Assembly: GCA_039545355.1 (NCBI GenBank)
Contig: BCJJ01000004.1
Span: forward strand, 1-64,000
DNA from: Trichosporon coremiiforme
Taxonomy: Eukaryota > Basidiomycota > Tremellomycetes > Trichosporonales > Trichosporonaceae
DNA length: 64,000 bases
Direction: 5' to 3'
The notes beneath the pieces were generated by a model. It saw nothing but the letters and a program-made list of their open reading frames with translations, was not told where the DNA came from and did not search any database. Positions 54,673 to 64,000 of the stretch are shown here, in pieces; the stretch's first letter is position 1; each line of letters opens with the position of its first letter. The position numbers and the translations under genes are program-made.

Positions 54673-56688
54673 ATGAAGACCTCATCCGTCCTCTCCGGTC
54701 TGGCCCTCCTGGCTGTCCACCTCGTCATCTCCCCGCGAAAGCGGCTCCTCTCCTCCGCCGACGACCTCGATCTGCACCACGCAGCAGGCGACGGCGATCA
54801 CTCAGGCCACAGCGACTCGGGCCACTCGCCGGTGTTCCGGCATGTGCACGAGGCACCCCTCCTCTCGGTCCTGGGCGGCATTGGCCTCGTTATACTCGGA
54901 TACTGTGCCGCGCAGTTGATCTCGACGCTGAGGTCGAATCAGAGGAAGGAGGCCAACGGGTTTGCGCGGTTGAAGAGGGAAGAGGAGCAGGAAGAGGACA
55001 GGGGATGGTTCCGCGAGGCAGCTAGGTTGCTGAGGCTCGCGCTGCTCGTGCTCTGCGTCAAGAACGTGGGACCGGTGCGGACGGGCGTGCTGTTGCTCGC
55101 GAGAGGGGTACTGAGACGCAACTACGGCCTCGCCGTGGCCATTGGCGCCGTCGCGCTGAGCCAGGTGCAGCGGGAGAGCAGTCTGCTCGCCTGTCTCGCG
55201 CTCGCAGGCGTGTCGGCCGCCGAGTCCCTCCTCCCCCGATCTGGCAGCCGGCTCCCCGTCCTCGCGGCCGGCACAGCCCTCGGCCTCATCCTCACCCTCG
55301 CCAACTTGAAGCTCGATATTCTACTGCTCCCCGTCCTGGCTCTCTCCGGCTTCATCCTGAGCACCTCACGCTCGACGCTGCTCGCCTCGGCTGCTGCGTC
55401 AATGGTGCTCTCGCCCCTGCCGTCAAGCGACCTGCTGTCGCTCCTCCCCGCGCTTGTGTCCATTCGCAAATCGTCCCTGGCAGCCTGGCGCGCACACCTC
55501 AGCGCCATCCTCCTCAACCCAGCCTCAAGGAAGATCTTCTACTTCCTCCTCCTGAACCTGTCGTACATGTTCGTGCAACTGAGCTATGGGCTGTACACCA
55601 ACTCTTTGGGTTTGATCAGCGACGCGATCCACATGCTCTTCGACTGTCTCGGCCTCGGCATAGGGTTGTGGGCCAGTGTGGCGAGCACCTGGCCCGCGGA
55701 CGCGCGGTACACTTTCGGCTACACGCGCGTCGAGACGCTGAGTGGATTCGGCAATGGCGTCTTCTTGATGCTCGTCAGTGTCTTCATCATCTTTGAAGGC
55801 GTGCAGAGGGTGTTCAACCCGCCTGAGATGGAGACGAGGCAGCTGCTGCTGGTGTCTAGTGTGGGACTGGGCATCAACTTGTTTGGCATGTGGGCGACGG
55901 GGGGACATCACCATCATGGCCATGGACACTCGCATGGGCACTCGCACGAGGTGCATGAGAAGAAAACGGATGACCATGCGCATGCGCATGGGCATGGAGA
56001 GTGTAACGGCCACGATCACTCGAATGGACATGCCCACCACGAGCACGACCATGGCCACGACCACAGCCATTCGAACGGCCACTCGCATGACCACGACCAC
56101 GACCACGACCACGACCACTCGCACTCCCACTCTCACTCTCACTCCGATGGACATTCGCATGGCCACTCCCACTCTCACGGCCACGGCCACTCCCACTCCC
56201 ACGACCACCACGGGCACGGGCATGGACACGACCACGCCCACTCCCACAACATGCACGGCGTCTTCCTGCACGTGCTGGCCGACACGCTGGGCTCCGTCGG
56301 CGTCATCCTCTCCACCCTCCTCATCCGCTGGACCGGTCTCACCATCTGGGACCCGCTCGCGTCTCTCTTCATCGCGCTCCTCATTCTTGCCTCGGTCACA
56401 CCCTTGGTTCTCGAGTCTGGCCGTGTTCTGGCTCTCGATATCGGCGACGACTCTAGAGTTAGGAGAGCGCTGACTGAGCTCAACACGTCTGGCGTGGACT
56501 TTAGCGCGCCCCGGTTCTGGCAAGATGTCAGTGGACTTCGCGGGAGTCTGCATCTGCAATTGGGTGGAAGCAGGCTGGGCGTGGATCGCATGAAGGGGAA
56601 AGTCCGCCAGGCGCTCGAGCCATTGGGACTGAAGGAGCTCGTCATCCAGGCCGAAGGGGACAAGTTCTGTGATTGCATGACGGGATAG
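54673..56688 (+). CDS. MSC2: CDF-family zinc transporter of the Msc2/ZnT5 type
   Basis: Single exon, 671 residues. The N-terminal half has several hydrophobic segments (e.g. LLSVLGGIGLVILGYCAAQL, LPVLAAGTALGLILTLANLK, ILLLPVLALSGFILS), as in the long ZnT5/Msc2 subgroup. The C-terminal half is the cation diffusion facilitator core: MFVQLSYGLYTNSLGLISDA IHMLFD with the HxxxD metal site, a His/Asp/Gly-rich cytosolic loop of about 110 residues (roughly residues 412-525), then HGVFLHVLADTLGSVGVILS with the second HxxxD (HVLAD), and a short C-terminal domain. Msc2 forms an ER heteromer supplying zinc to the secretory pathway. The His loop is one of the most repetitive coding stretches in the window and probably varies in length between strains. 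Confidence 0.93.
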   Translation: MKTSSVLSGLALLAVHLVISPRKRLLSSADDLDLHHAAGDGDHSGHSDSGHSPVFRHVHEAPLLSVLGGIGLVILGYCAAQLISTLRSNQRKEANGFARLKREEEQEEDRGWFREAARLLRLALLVLCVKNVGPVRTGVLLLARGVLRRNYGLAVAIGAVALSQVQRESSLLACLALAGVSAAESLLPRSGSRLPVLAAGTALGLILTLANLKLDILLLPVLALSGFILSTSRSTLLASAAASMVLSPLPSSDLLSLLPALVSIRKSSLAAWRAHLSAILLNPASRKIFYFLLLNLSYMFVQLSYGLYTNSLGLISDAIHMLFDCLGLGIGLWASVASTWPADARYTFGYTRVETLSGFGNGVFLMLVSVFIIFEGVQRVFNPPEMETRQLLLVSSVGLGINLFGMWATGGHHHHGHGHSHGHSHEVHEKKTDDHAHAHGHGECNGHDHSNGHAHHEHDHGHDHSHSNGHSHDHDHDHDHDHSHSHSHSHSDGHSHGHSHSHGHGHSHSHDHHGHGHGHDHAHSHNMHGVFLHVLADTLGSVGVILSTLLIRWTGLTIWDPLASLFIALLILASVTPLVLESGRVLALDIGDDSRVRRALTELNTSGVDFSAPRFWQDVSGLRGSLHLQLGGSRLGVDRMKGKVRQALEPLGLKELVIQAEGDKFCDCMTG

Positions 56689-56812
56689 AGATAGAAGAAT
56701 GCATTATGTTTATTCTAGTTGTGGGTTCTACTGAACTTCCGCTCAGGCTCACGGCCACCTGAGCCGGCCTTGGTCATCCAGCCTCACCGCCTGCGGCGGT
56801 ACGCCTGTTCGC

Positions 56813-59800
56813 TCACCGATCCTGCCTATTCAGCCAAGCGCTGAACTGGTCCTTGCAGTGGAGATGCGTGACCTGTCCCCTCGGCGCGTGCACCGCAATC
56901 GCGCTCTGGCCCAGCCGCTTGTGGCACTGGGGACACACACGCTGATCGTCGACCTTCACTCTCCGAACCTCCAGGTTCAGAACCAGCCCCTTCACCTGCA
57001 CGTTGCGCGACTTGACGAGCTCCTTCTGGATCCGGTGTGCTGCCAGGGCGGAGTGCGTTGCCTTCAGCTGCTTGCTGAGGTAGGTCTGCACGTCGGCAAT
57101 GGAGATCATGGGGGGCAAGAGCGAGATCACCGCGTCGCTGTCGATGCGCAGACCGTGTCGCGTGATCAGCTCGAGTGCGGGTTTCACGAGTGGCTCGGCG
57201 GACAGGCCGGCGGGCGGAGATGTAACTGGCGGCGAACCGGGACGAGAGGCGCCGCGCGATAACGGCGGAGGCGAGAAGGCACGACCAGACATTGATGAGC
57301 GACGTCCCGGCGTCGGAGCCAGGTACAGCTTCAGCAGGTGCAGGTAGATGCCCTTCGGGTCGGGATCCTTCGCGTATACCTTGGAGCAATACGCCTCCGC
57401 CGCGGGGTAGTCCGCCAGGTCATAAACGTAAATTCGCAGGGCGGCGTCGTGGTTTCCGAGTCGGCCCTGCAGCAGCGCTCGGGCACGAGGCATTTCTGTC
57501 ATCAGCTAGTATGTCCGGGCTATCAGCCTACCATCTCCCCGAAGTTGGCTCAAGATGCGGTACGCGCGGTAGCGTGTCGATGTTGAAAGGAACTCGAGTA
57601 GCTTGCCGAGCGCCTTGCCCTCGACTTCTGTCTTTTGCTCCTTTGCTGCATCACGCACACTCCGCAGCAGCAGCTCCGCCAGCTTGTCGTGCAGGTCCGG
57701 ACCCTGCTCGCCTAATGAGATGACGTGCTCAAGGTACTTGACGGCGCTTGGCCAGTGCTCCAGCTCGAGGAACGCCGTCACCTTTGCTCGCGGCAGGGCG
57801 TCGACCTCCGGCTCGTCGGCTGTGAAGATTTGCAGAGCGCGCTGCGGGTCTTCGCGGAAAATCCACTTGGCAGATGCAAAGATCAGGTCGAGGTGAGATG
57901 GGCCGAGCTTCTCGAGGTACCGTATCGTCGGCGGATACCTGTCGAGCGGGTCGTCCTCGGGCTGCGCTTGCCTGGGTTGTCAGTTGCAAAGGCCACAACT
58001 TCAACTCACTCGTACAACATGCTAAGAGCCTTGTCGTGCATGTTCTTTTGCATGTAGAGGTCACGGAGGTCGTCAATACGCTGGGGTCAGCTCAACGCCA
58101 CACCTCGGCAAGCTCACGCCTTTCTCTCGCAAGAGGGGTTCCACCTCGGCAACGTCGCACCAGTTCTCGATTCGGCACAAGCTACCAACAAGCGTCGGGC
58201 GCGCAACGAGGTACACCTTCAGCAGGCTGGTATACACGACCTGTGCCGTTCGGAGCAAATGCTCAGCGTTCAGCTCTGTCATCGGTACGTCCGGCAACTC
58301 GTGCACCTCCTTCGCCGGCATATCCGACAGCGGCACCATGTCCGCCTCCGAGGGTAGCGGCTTGCCCAGAGCTGGTATAGCACCAGCCAGCTTCTGTCTC
58401 CGGTCTGACAGGAAGTAGATGAGCTCGTCGATCGCGGCTCGCGAGATCTCGGTGCTGTTCCCCGGGACGTCCTTACCAACGACGGGGTTTTCTGGTGTCG
58501 GCGAGCGCTCGTCCTTTGCGGTGCTCGCCACGGACCGGATCGTCTCATTGCTCTTCTTCCTCGCGAGCGAAAGGTGGGCGTTGAACAGGGATTTCGGCGC
58601 CGATGTCCCGGGATCAGCTGCTGCTTCTGGTGGCTCTGGCGGTTCCAGACGCGCACCCTCGACGGCGCCAAACAGTGACATCCAGTCTTCCCGAGGAACA
58701 TACAGGTTCCCGGAAATGGCCTGCTTCGGGAACAGCGCCACAACCTTGGCCGGGTGTACGTTCTGGGCGATGAACGTCTCAATCGCGGGCTGGTACTCTC
58801 CACGTGCAAACTGAGAGACAGCCTGAAGCACGCGGAGGTGGGCCAGCTTCTGCGTCTGGATGTTAGCTAACGTACCTGCCTTTCCAAGCTTCACTCACAG
58901 GGGCCAACTTTGCGTCCCCCGACGCTTCCACTAAACCGATAGCATCAGCCACTCGTCCTTCCTTGACGAGCTCGTCCACCGCGTCCCCGACATCGCCTGT
59001 CCGCATCTCCCACACCGTGCTTCCCTCGTTGTGGAGAAGCGTCTTGTCGGTCGGAGTGGAGACCAGCAAGACCTTCGGCTCTGCTGCTGACTGTCCTTGG
59101 GGTCCCGTCGATCTGACGTTGATAGCCGGGACAGTCAGACCGCCAGCGGACGGAGCGGGGAAGGTCACAATATTTCGCAGAGCTAGCGTCGGTGCGAGGT
59201 GTACGCGCACTGAAGGTAACGACGGGGTTGATCCAGAGCCTGAGCTTGCCGCGGCAGGCAGGACAGAGTAGATGTACGGGTTGCCGAAAGCGAGCAAGTC
59301 TGGCGTCGCCGGCCACTGCAGAGACTCGTTTCTCGTGAAGCGTCCTTCCGACGAGAAGAAGACGCCCAAGTCTGCTTTATCAGCTTGATGAGGCTCAATG
59401 AAGCTTACCATCTCGTGCCAGTAGCACCTCTCCCCCAACGGTTCTCGTTCCAGCAGGGATAGCCGCTTTGCTCAGCATCCCTCCGAAGCCGGTGAACGCG
59501 CTGCCGAAGCCTCCTGCGGCCTCCTGACCCGACCTGGTGTCCGAAGGCCCAGCAGTGGGCGGGTATCCAGTGGTCGGTAGCTCCGTCACGGAAAGACGAG
59601 ACGCCGTTGCCGGGCCGTTCGAGATGTGCAGGAGCACGCTGGACTGCGGAGAATACAGGAGGTGCACGGTCTCGGGCAAGTCGGCGTAGAAGGGGGCAGG
59701 GAAGATGACTGTTCTCGGGCTATGAGGGAGCGAGAGCTCCCAAGCCTCGCCGAGGTTCTTTCCGGCGCCGTAGACCAACACTTTCTTCCGACATCCGATG

Positions 59801-60307
59801 ACGAGCAGGTCCTTCGAGACCTTTCCTGGTGTCCCTCCTTCCTGCTTCGCCGGAGAAGCCGCAAAGTAGGTCGTAGTAGCGAACGCGTGTGGTGTTCTAG
59901 CTTGCGATAGTGTCGTGGTGCATCCCTTTCCCATCAGATTGCTCAGCTTGTGGAGTGTCACAGTCGAATCTGTTGTTAGCTGTCGAGCTGACCATCCCTA
60001 GCTCACCTGTCAAGACCACGAGCTGCTTCGCTTCCGGTAGAACGCCGACCTGGTCGATTTGTCTTCGCCCGACCTGATGCGTCTCGAGAAGCTTGGGAGA
60101 CTCGCCGTCAAGCTCCGTCAAGGAGTAGACACGCAGAGACCCGTCGGCGCAGCCCGCGTACAGATGATCACCTAAGGTTGTTAGCTCAGGTCCGTGTCAC
60201 GCTCGAGAGCTCGCAATGCTGAGCTCGCAATGCTTACCATGCTGATGCAAGGCAGTGATCCGGGCCTTGGTCCCTGCGATGAGAGGGTGCAGGGCATGGC
60301 TGCCCAT
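56813..60307 (-). CDS. VPS39: Vps39/Vam6 HOPS tethering subunit
   Basis: Model complement(56813-57495, 57532-57971, 58010-58080, 58118-58855, 58899-59371, 59409-59969, 60007-60171, 60238-60307), 1066 residues. The N-terminal CNH beta-propeller shows ITALHQHGDHLYAGCADGSL, KDLLVIGCRKKVLVYGAGKN, PRTVIFPAPFYADLPETVHL and FGNPYIYSVLP. The CLH-like alpha-solenoid includes LVKEGRVADAIGLVEASGDA, FARGEYQPAIETFIAQNVHP and RIDDLRDLYMQKNMHDKALS; LGNHDAALRIYVYDLADYPA AEAYC precedes the C-terminal Vps39-type zinc-binding end VCPQCHKRLGQSAIAVHAPR. Vps39 binds Rab7/Ypt7 on vacuoles and late endosomes within HOPS and at vacuole-mitochondrion contacts. Two low-complexity loops (about residues 480-530 and after LAPTPGRRSSM) are insertions. 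All introns are short with CTGAC-type branch sites. Confidence 0.94.
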
Positions 60308-60550
60308 AGTGGCGAGCGTCGATGCACGAGGTGTTGGATAATCGCAGGTAAGAAGAACAAGCCGACATAAAGCTGAGGTTACGGAACGCGGTGGCCAGGT
60401 GGAGGTTACCGGAACCGGGCATGACGTACCTTCCTTCCTCAGATCTGGTACATCTGTGGCAACAGTGTCTGCGATCACTCTCATCAACACACACTCGCTG
60501 TCTCCGCCGTCGAGATCAACGAGCGCACTCAAAAGGCATAAAACCGATAC

Positions 60551-61640
60551 ATGCTTGCGGCTGCTCGGGCCCTCCCTGCTTTCTCCCGATTCCCTCTGCG
60601 TGCCAGCATCCGTCTGGCATCCACCACCTCCGTCATGTCGCCCATCGACCCAAAGGACCTCCCAACCGTCTCGAAAGAAGGACTCGGGAAGCGGCTATCC
60701 ATCTGGAGAGGTAAGTGAAGCTGACGTGGGTTTCGGCCATAAGCTGACACTGCAGGTGACATCACAAAGCTCAAAGTGCGTAGCTGAAGCCAGCTAGGGT
60801 TGACTGGAACTGCCTCGGTGGAGGGGCTGCGGGGGTCCCCTAGCTGACGCCGCAGACCGACATGATCGTCAACGCTGCGAACAAGTCGCTCCTGGGCGGC
60901 GGTGGGGTTGACGGTGCGATCCACCGTGCTGCTGGCCCTGATCTGCTGAGGGAGTGTAGGGGACTCGGCGGCGCCAACACCGGAGAAGTGAAGGTGACCA
61001 AGGGTTACGATGTGAGTGCTCACTGGCGGAACATGAGCTGCGTGGACAGGCCGGTAAAGGACAGAGTTGAGCCCACCTGTGCAATTGGTGGTCACCATTC
61101 GGTCGCTGAGAACTGCCTTCCCTCCCGGACTCTGTGTTACTGGTTCCAGTTGTATGCCAAGTATTCATAACTGACCCCAGCTCCCCGCCAAGTACGTCGC
61201 GCACGCCGTCGGGCCCATCTACTCCGAGTCGAGGAAGGACCAGTGCGCGTCGCAGCTCGCGAGCTGCTACAAGTCTGCGCTGGAACAGTGCTCAAAGATC
61301 GGCAGCAATAGCATCGCCTTCCCGAGCATCAGCACTGGGATCTGTGAGTTGCCCCTGTGATCGGCGTCACCCGAGGTCGTCTCAAACGACGTGTAGCTAT
61401 TGCAGCTGCGAGGCCGTTCTTGCGTAGCTGACAGCCCAGATGGCTACCCTATCGAGGACGCCACTGAGGTCGCGATCGAGACGACGAAGGACTTCCTGGA
61501 GAAGGACGACAAGGTGAGTTGGTCGGGAGAAATGAACTGACACACAGGTGAAGCAGGTCGTGTTCTGTGTGTTCTCCCCCGAGGACGAGGAAGTGTACAA
61601 GAAGCTCATCAAGGACATCGTCCCTGCGAACGATGCGTGA
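60551..61640 (+). CDS. MacroD-type macrodomain protein (ADP-ribose/O-acetyl-ADP-ribose hydrolase), possibly mitochondrial
   Basis: Model join(60551-60710, 60756-60775, 60856-61011, 61181-61343, 61440-61513, 61548-61640), 221 residues. The macrodomain reads [64 protein letters not shown] and [18 protein letters not shown]. The [14 protein letters not shown] and STGIYGYP segments are the ADP-ribose pocket of MacroD1/YmdB-type hydrolases, which remove mono-ADP-ribose from acidic residues and deacetylate O-acetyl-ADP-ribose. The N-terminus ([20 protein letters not shown]) is basic, hydrophobic and free of acidic residues, like a mitochondrial presequence; an internal ATG at MSPIDPKD could give a cytosolic form. 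Exon 2 is only 20 nt and encodes the GDITKLK strand at the pocket edge. Confidence 0.93.
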
Positions 61641-64000
61641 GCGTGAACGTAAAATAGGCAACCCTGTATAGTAGTATCATGACAAGCTGTGAATTATGCC
61701 TTGGTGAGCCCAGCTTGAGCGCCTGCCACGTTGCCGGGCGACAAGAGGAGGATGGCCGCTCCGATGGCATGCTACGGCGCCCCGGTCTTATGACTCCTAT
61801 TTAAAGGAGTGCACTGGAAGCCCCGAGAGAGACGAAGTCATGGTGACCGTCCGCCTTACTTTGCAGTTGGTTGCCTGCAGTTGGTTGCCCAGCGGCTTGA
61901 GAGACCAGCGATGTGCAATCGTCTGGCATCGGCGGTAGACTGCTTCATGAGAAATACGTGCAGAGAGGAACGGCCGGTCAAGTCGCCGTTCGACACAGTT
62001 GACAGGACGAGCAATGCTCTGTGATTGTTTCGCTGTTGCCGAGGTCTCGCTCAGCTACACTCCCAGAGCGTCGATGACACGACACAACGCGTAACAGCAC
62101 TGCGTGAAACGCACCCGCCTCCCACTCGCAGTCTCACGACAACGCACAGTTTCAACATGAGGCGGATGCCGGAGCGAGACCGGTTAGCTACAACCGCTCC
62201 GCAATGCTCTCTGTTGGGCGTGGCACAATGTTACGTGTGTCAGAACAGTAGGGACGGGGCTGGGCATGTAACCGGCCACGGCACGATAGGAGGTCTCGTC
62301 GCCGTCCGACTGCAAGGTAGGTAGTCCAGCAACGCCCAGAGTCTTCTCGGCATCAGATGTCTCAGTGCTGTTACATCAGTCCTGTTACCTGTATCAGTGT
62401 CATGATGCCTCCATGACTTTCAGTGTTGCGAGTGTCAGTTATGTTACAAGTGTCAGTGTACCTCTCATTGCGACTCTGCGTGTGGCAGCCGGTGGCCGCG
62501 TATACGACTTGCAAACGAGATGTAACCCGCCCCCCTACCACGTACCACGTTTGGGTTTATTAGCCAGGAGTCGGAAAGTCCAAGTCGCAGATCAGTGATA
62601 CATGTGTCAGCACTGAGTGTGCGTCTGAAGTTGGCAAGTCGGGGGGCTGAAACCGAAACATCCTCAGCCGCCATCCCCTCTCCTGTTGTTTGCGGTCTCC
62701 ATCCCTCTTCGGCCGTGCGTCTTGTGTCGTGGACACGCGGAGTGTCACATGCACACGTTTGAGTATGCATGCGCAGTGTGATGCGTCAGAGGCTGAATCG
62801 GCCTCGTCGTCAGAGGCGCGGCAGAGGCTGAATGTCAGTTGGTGCACAAATGGTGCGCCGAGCGCGCCGAGAAATCACTAGTACCGCTAGTTTCGTCGAT
62901 CGGCACTAACTTGTCGCAGTCACTGGCAGTCACCGGCTGAACACGCTTGACGCTTGGCTAATGCACTTGGCTGACACGCTTGGCTAAATCAATAGCAACT
63001 TGCTCGTCAGCTGAGAGAGACGTAATATGGGTATGTCGCGTAGACCCCGCATTCTTCTGGCATTTGTTCCGATGGAAACGATGGAAGCTGTGTAGCGTGC
63101 CGCCGTCGTCATTCGCCCACCTCAGCCGTACCGACGTCAGACGTACATCTCCGAGGCTCATGGCTCGGGCCCCGGAGCCTTCGGAGATCGACACTGCGGA
63201 GCGTGATGCACAGTCGCGTGCGTCTTACGTTCATGCTGCATTGAATTGCCTTGAGCCGGTGCACCATACACCGGAAAGCAGGTGTCAACGGTGGTTGAAT
63301 ATGGAATTTGAACTAGGAGACACGAATAGAACCAAAGGCTGCACTTAGGAGACTTTCTGACGTCACCAGGCACACAGGCACGGAGCTCACCCAAACCCTC
63401 CAACCTCCTCTAGCTGGAGTGCGATCGGCTTCTCCGTCTAGCTCGGTGAGCCCCTGAGGGCCGGCGGAGCGGATGAGTTGCTCCCTGCCTGCATCCTGCA
63501 GATGCCGCACACTGCTGCCCCGCGCAGTGGATGACGACCGCTCTACGGCCACAGTTGCCGATCCCACCCCAGCTGCTCCGTTCGCGGCGTGCGTGGGTGG
63601 CCGATACGAAGCACACGACCATCTCCAGAGTCCCACTGTTCCTAGCTCAGTGCCGCTGTACGCTCAAAGGACGCGAGGGCGAGCGAGGGGGGTACCGAGA
63701 TCATCCCTTGCAGGTCTTACGTATGAATGGCGCAATGGAACTCCGAATACCTAGGAAATGGGTGTGGCTCGCTCGGTCCCCTCGGTGCCGGGGAATAGCG
63801 ATGCGCAGCGCATGGCATGGACACTGGTTCAAGTGGGGAGCACTAGGGCTTTGCGGCGAGTGGCGGCGAATAGAATGCGTGGGGACCGGTCCACGATCCA
63901 CTGACCCCGTGGTCCAGTGGAGCCATGGAGCATAATAGACGACAGACAAGGTGCGGCTGAATGTTACGAGACAACTTCGGGAGCCACCTACGCCATTCGC
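61641..64000. other. 2.4-kb terminal region without supported genes
   Basis: No domain, strong codon bias or in-frame splice chain was found. Short repeats of CAGTGT/TGTTAC type occur near 62365-62465. A promoter or 5' UTR for a gene beyond the window is possible. Confidence 0.4.

Noticed and set aside
55525..56559. 344-codon open frame on - across the zinc transporter
   Set aside because: Antisense of the His-rich loop, giving artificial Val/Met/Arg repeats.

Overview
The window is nuclear DNA from a GC-rich basidiomycete yeast. Genes are split by many short introns (mostly 35-80 nt) with GTRNGY-type donors, and a CTGAC/CTAAC branch motif usually lies within about 15 nt of the acceptor. Protein content (a SCAP homologue, a PacC/Rim101 factor, asparagine synthetase, Vps39, ricin-type lectins) and gene style fit Tremellomycetes, most likely Trichosporonales; this placement is inference. 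There is no bacterial operon, CRISPR array or intact mobile element.

Layout. 1-6.5 kb: 3' end of HSP90 (+), an unnamed acidic protein with two GC-AG introns (-), 26S proteasome ATPase RPT5 (+), and a DENN/LCHN-type protein (+). 8.1-12.6 kb: a SCAP-like sterol sensor (+) behind a two-codon upstream ORF. 13.2-15.4 kb: an unnamed 436-residue protein (+) that I could resolve into 16 exons, including exons of 8, 12 and 14 nt. 17-22 kb: an accessory stretch with a truncated GH9 endoglucanase, a tRNA-Ile(AAU) with a 20-nt intron and two tandem secreted ricin-B-type lectins (-), followed by diverged repeats. 22.8-24.5 kb: glutaminase-STAS fusion (-). 26-30.7 kb: asparagine synthetase (-) divergent from a GID4/VID24 degron receptor (+). 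31-33 kb: a dead Tc1/mariner fragment and decayed coding sequence. 33.3-40.7 kb: PHOSPHO-type HAD phosphatase (+), mitochondrial ribosomal protein mL43 (-), THOC5-like protein (+) and a large RhoGEF (-). 44.6-47.5 kb: a large disordered fungal protein (+). 51.4-56.7 kb: PacC/Rim101 (+) with a dense cluster of PacC-type GCCAAG sites upstream, then an Msc2/ZnT5-type zinc transporter (+). 56.8-61.6 kb: Vps39 (-) divergent from a MacroD-type macrodomain protein (+). The last 2.4 kb has no supported gene.

Functional themes: environmental sensing (SCAP for sterol/oxygen, Rim101 for pH), zinc homeostasis, amide nitrogen metabolism (glutaminase and asparagine synthetase), protein turnover (RPT5, GID4) and vacuole/endosome traffic (Vps39). 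All splice models were assembled by hand from donor, branch and acceptor motifs plus reading-frame closure. Each complete model sums to a multiple of three, but none has transcript support here.
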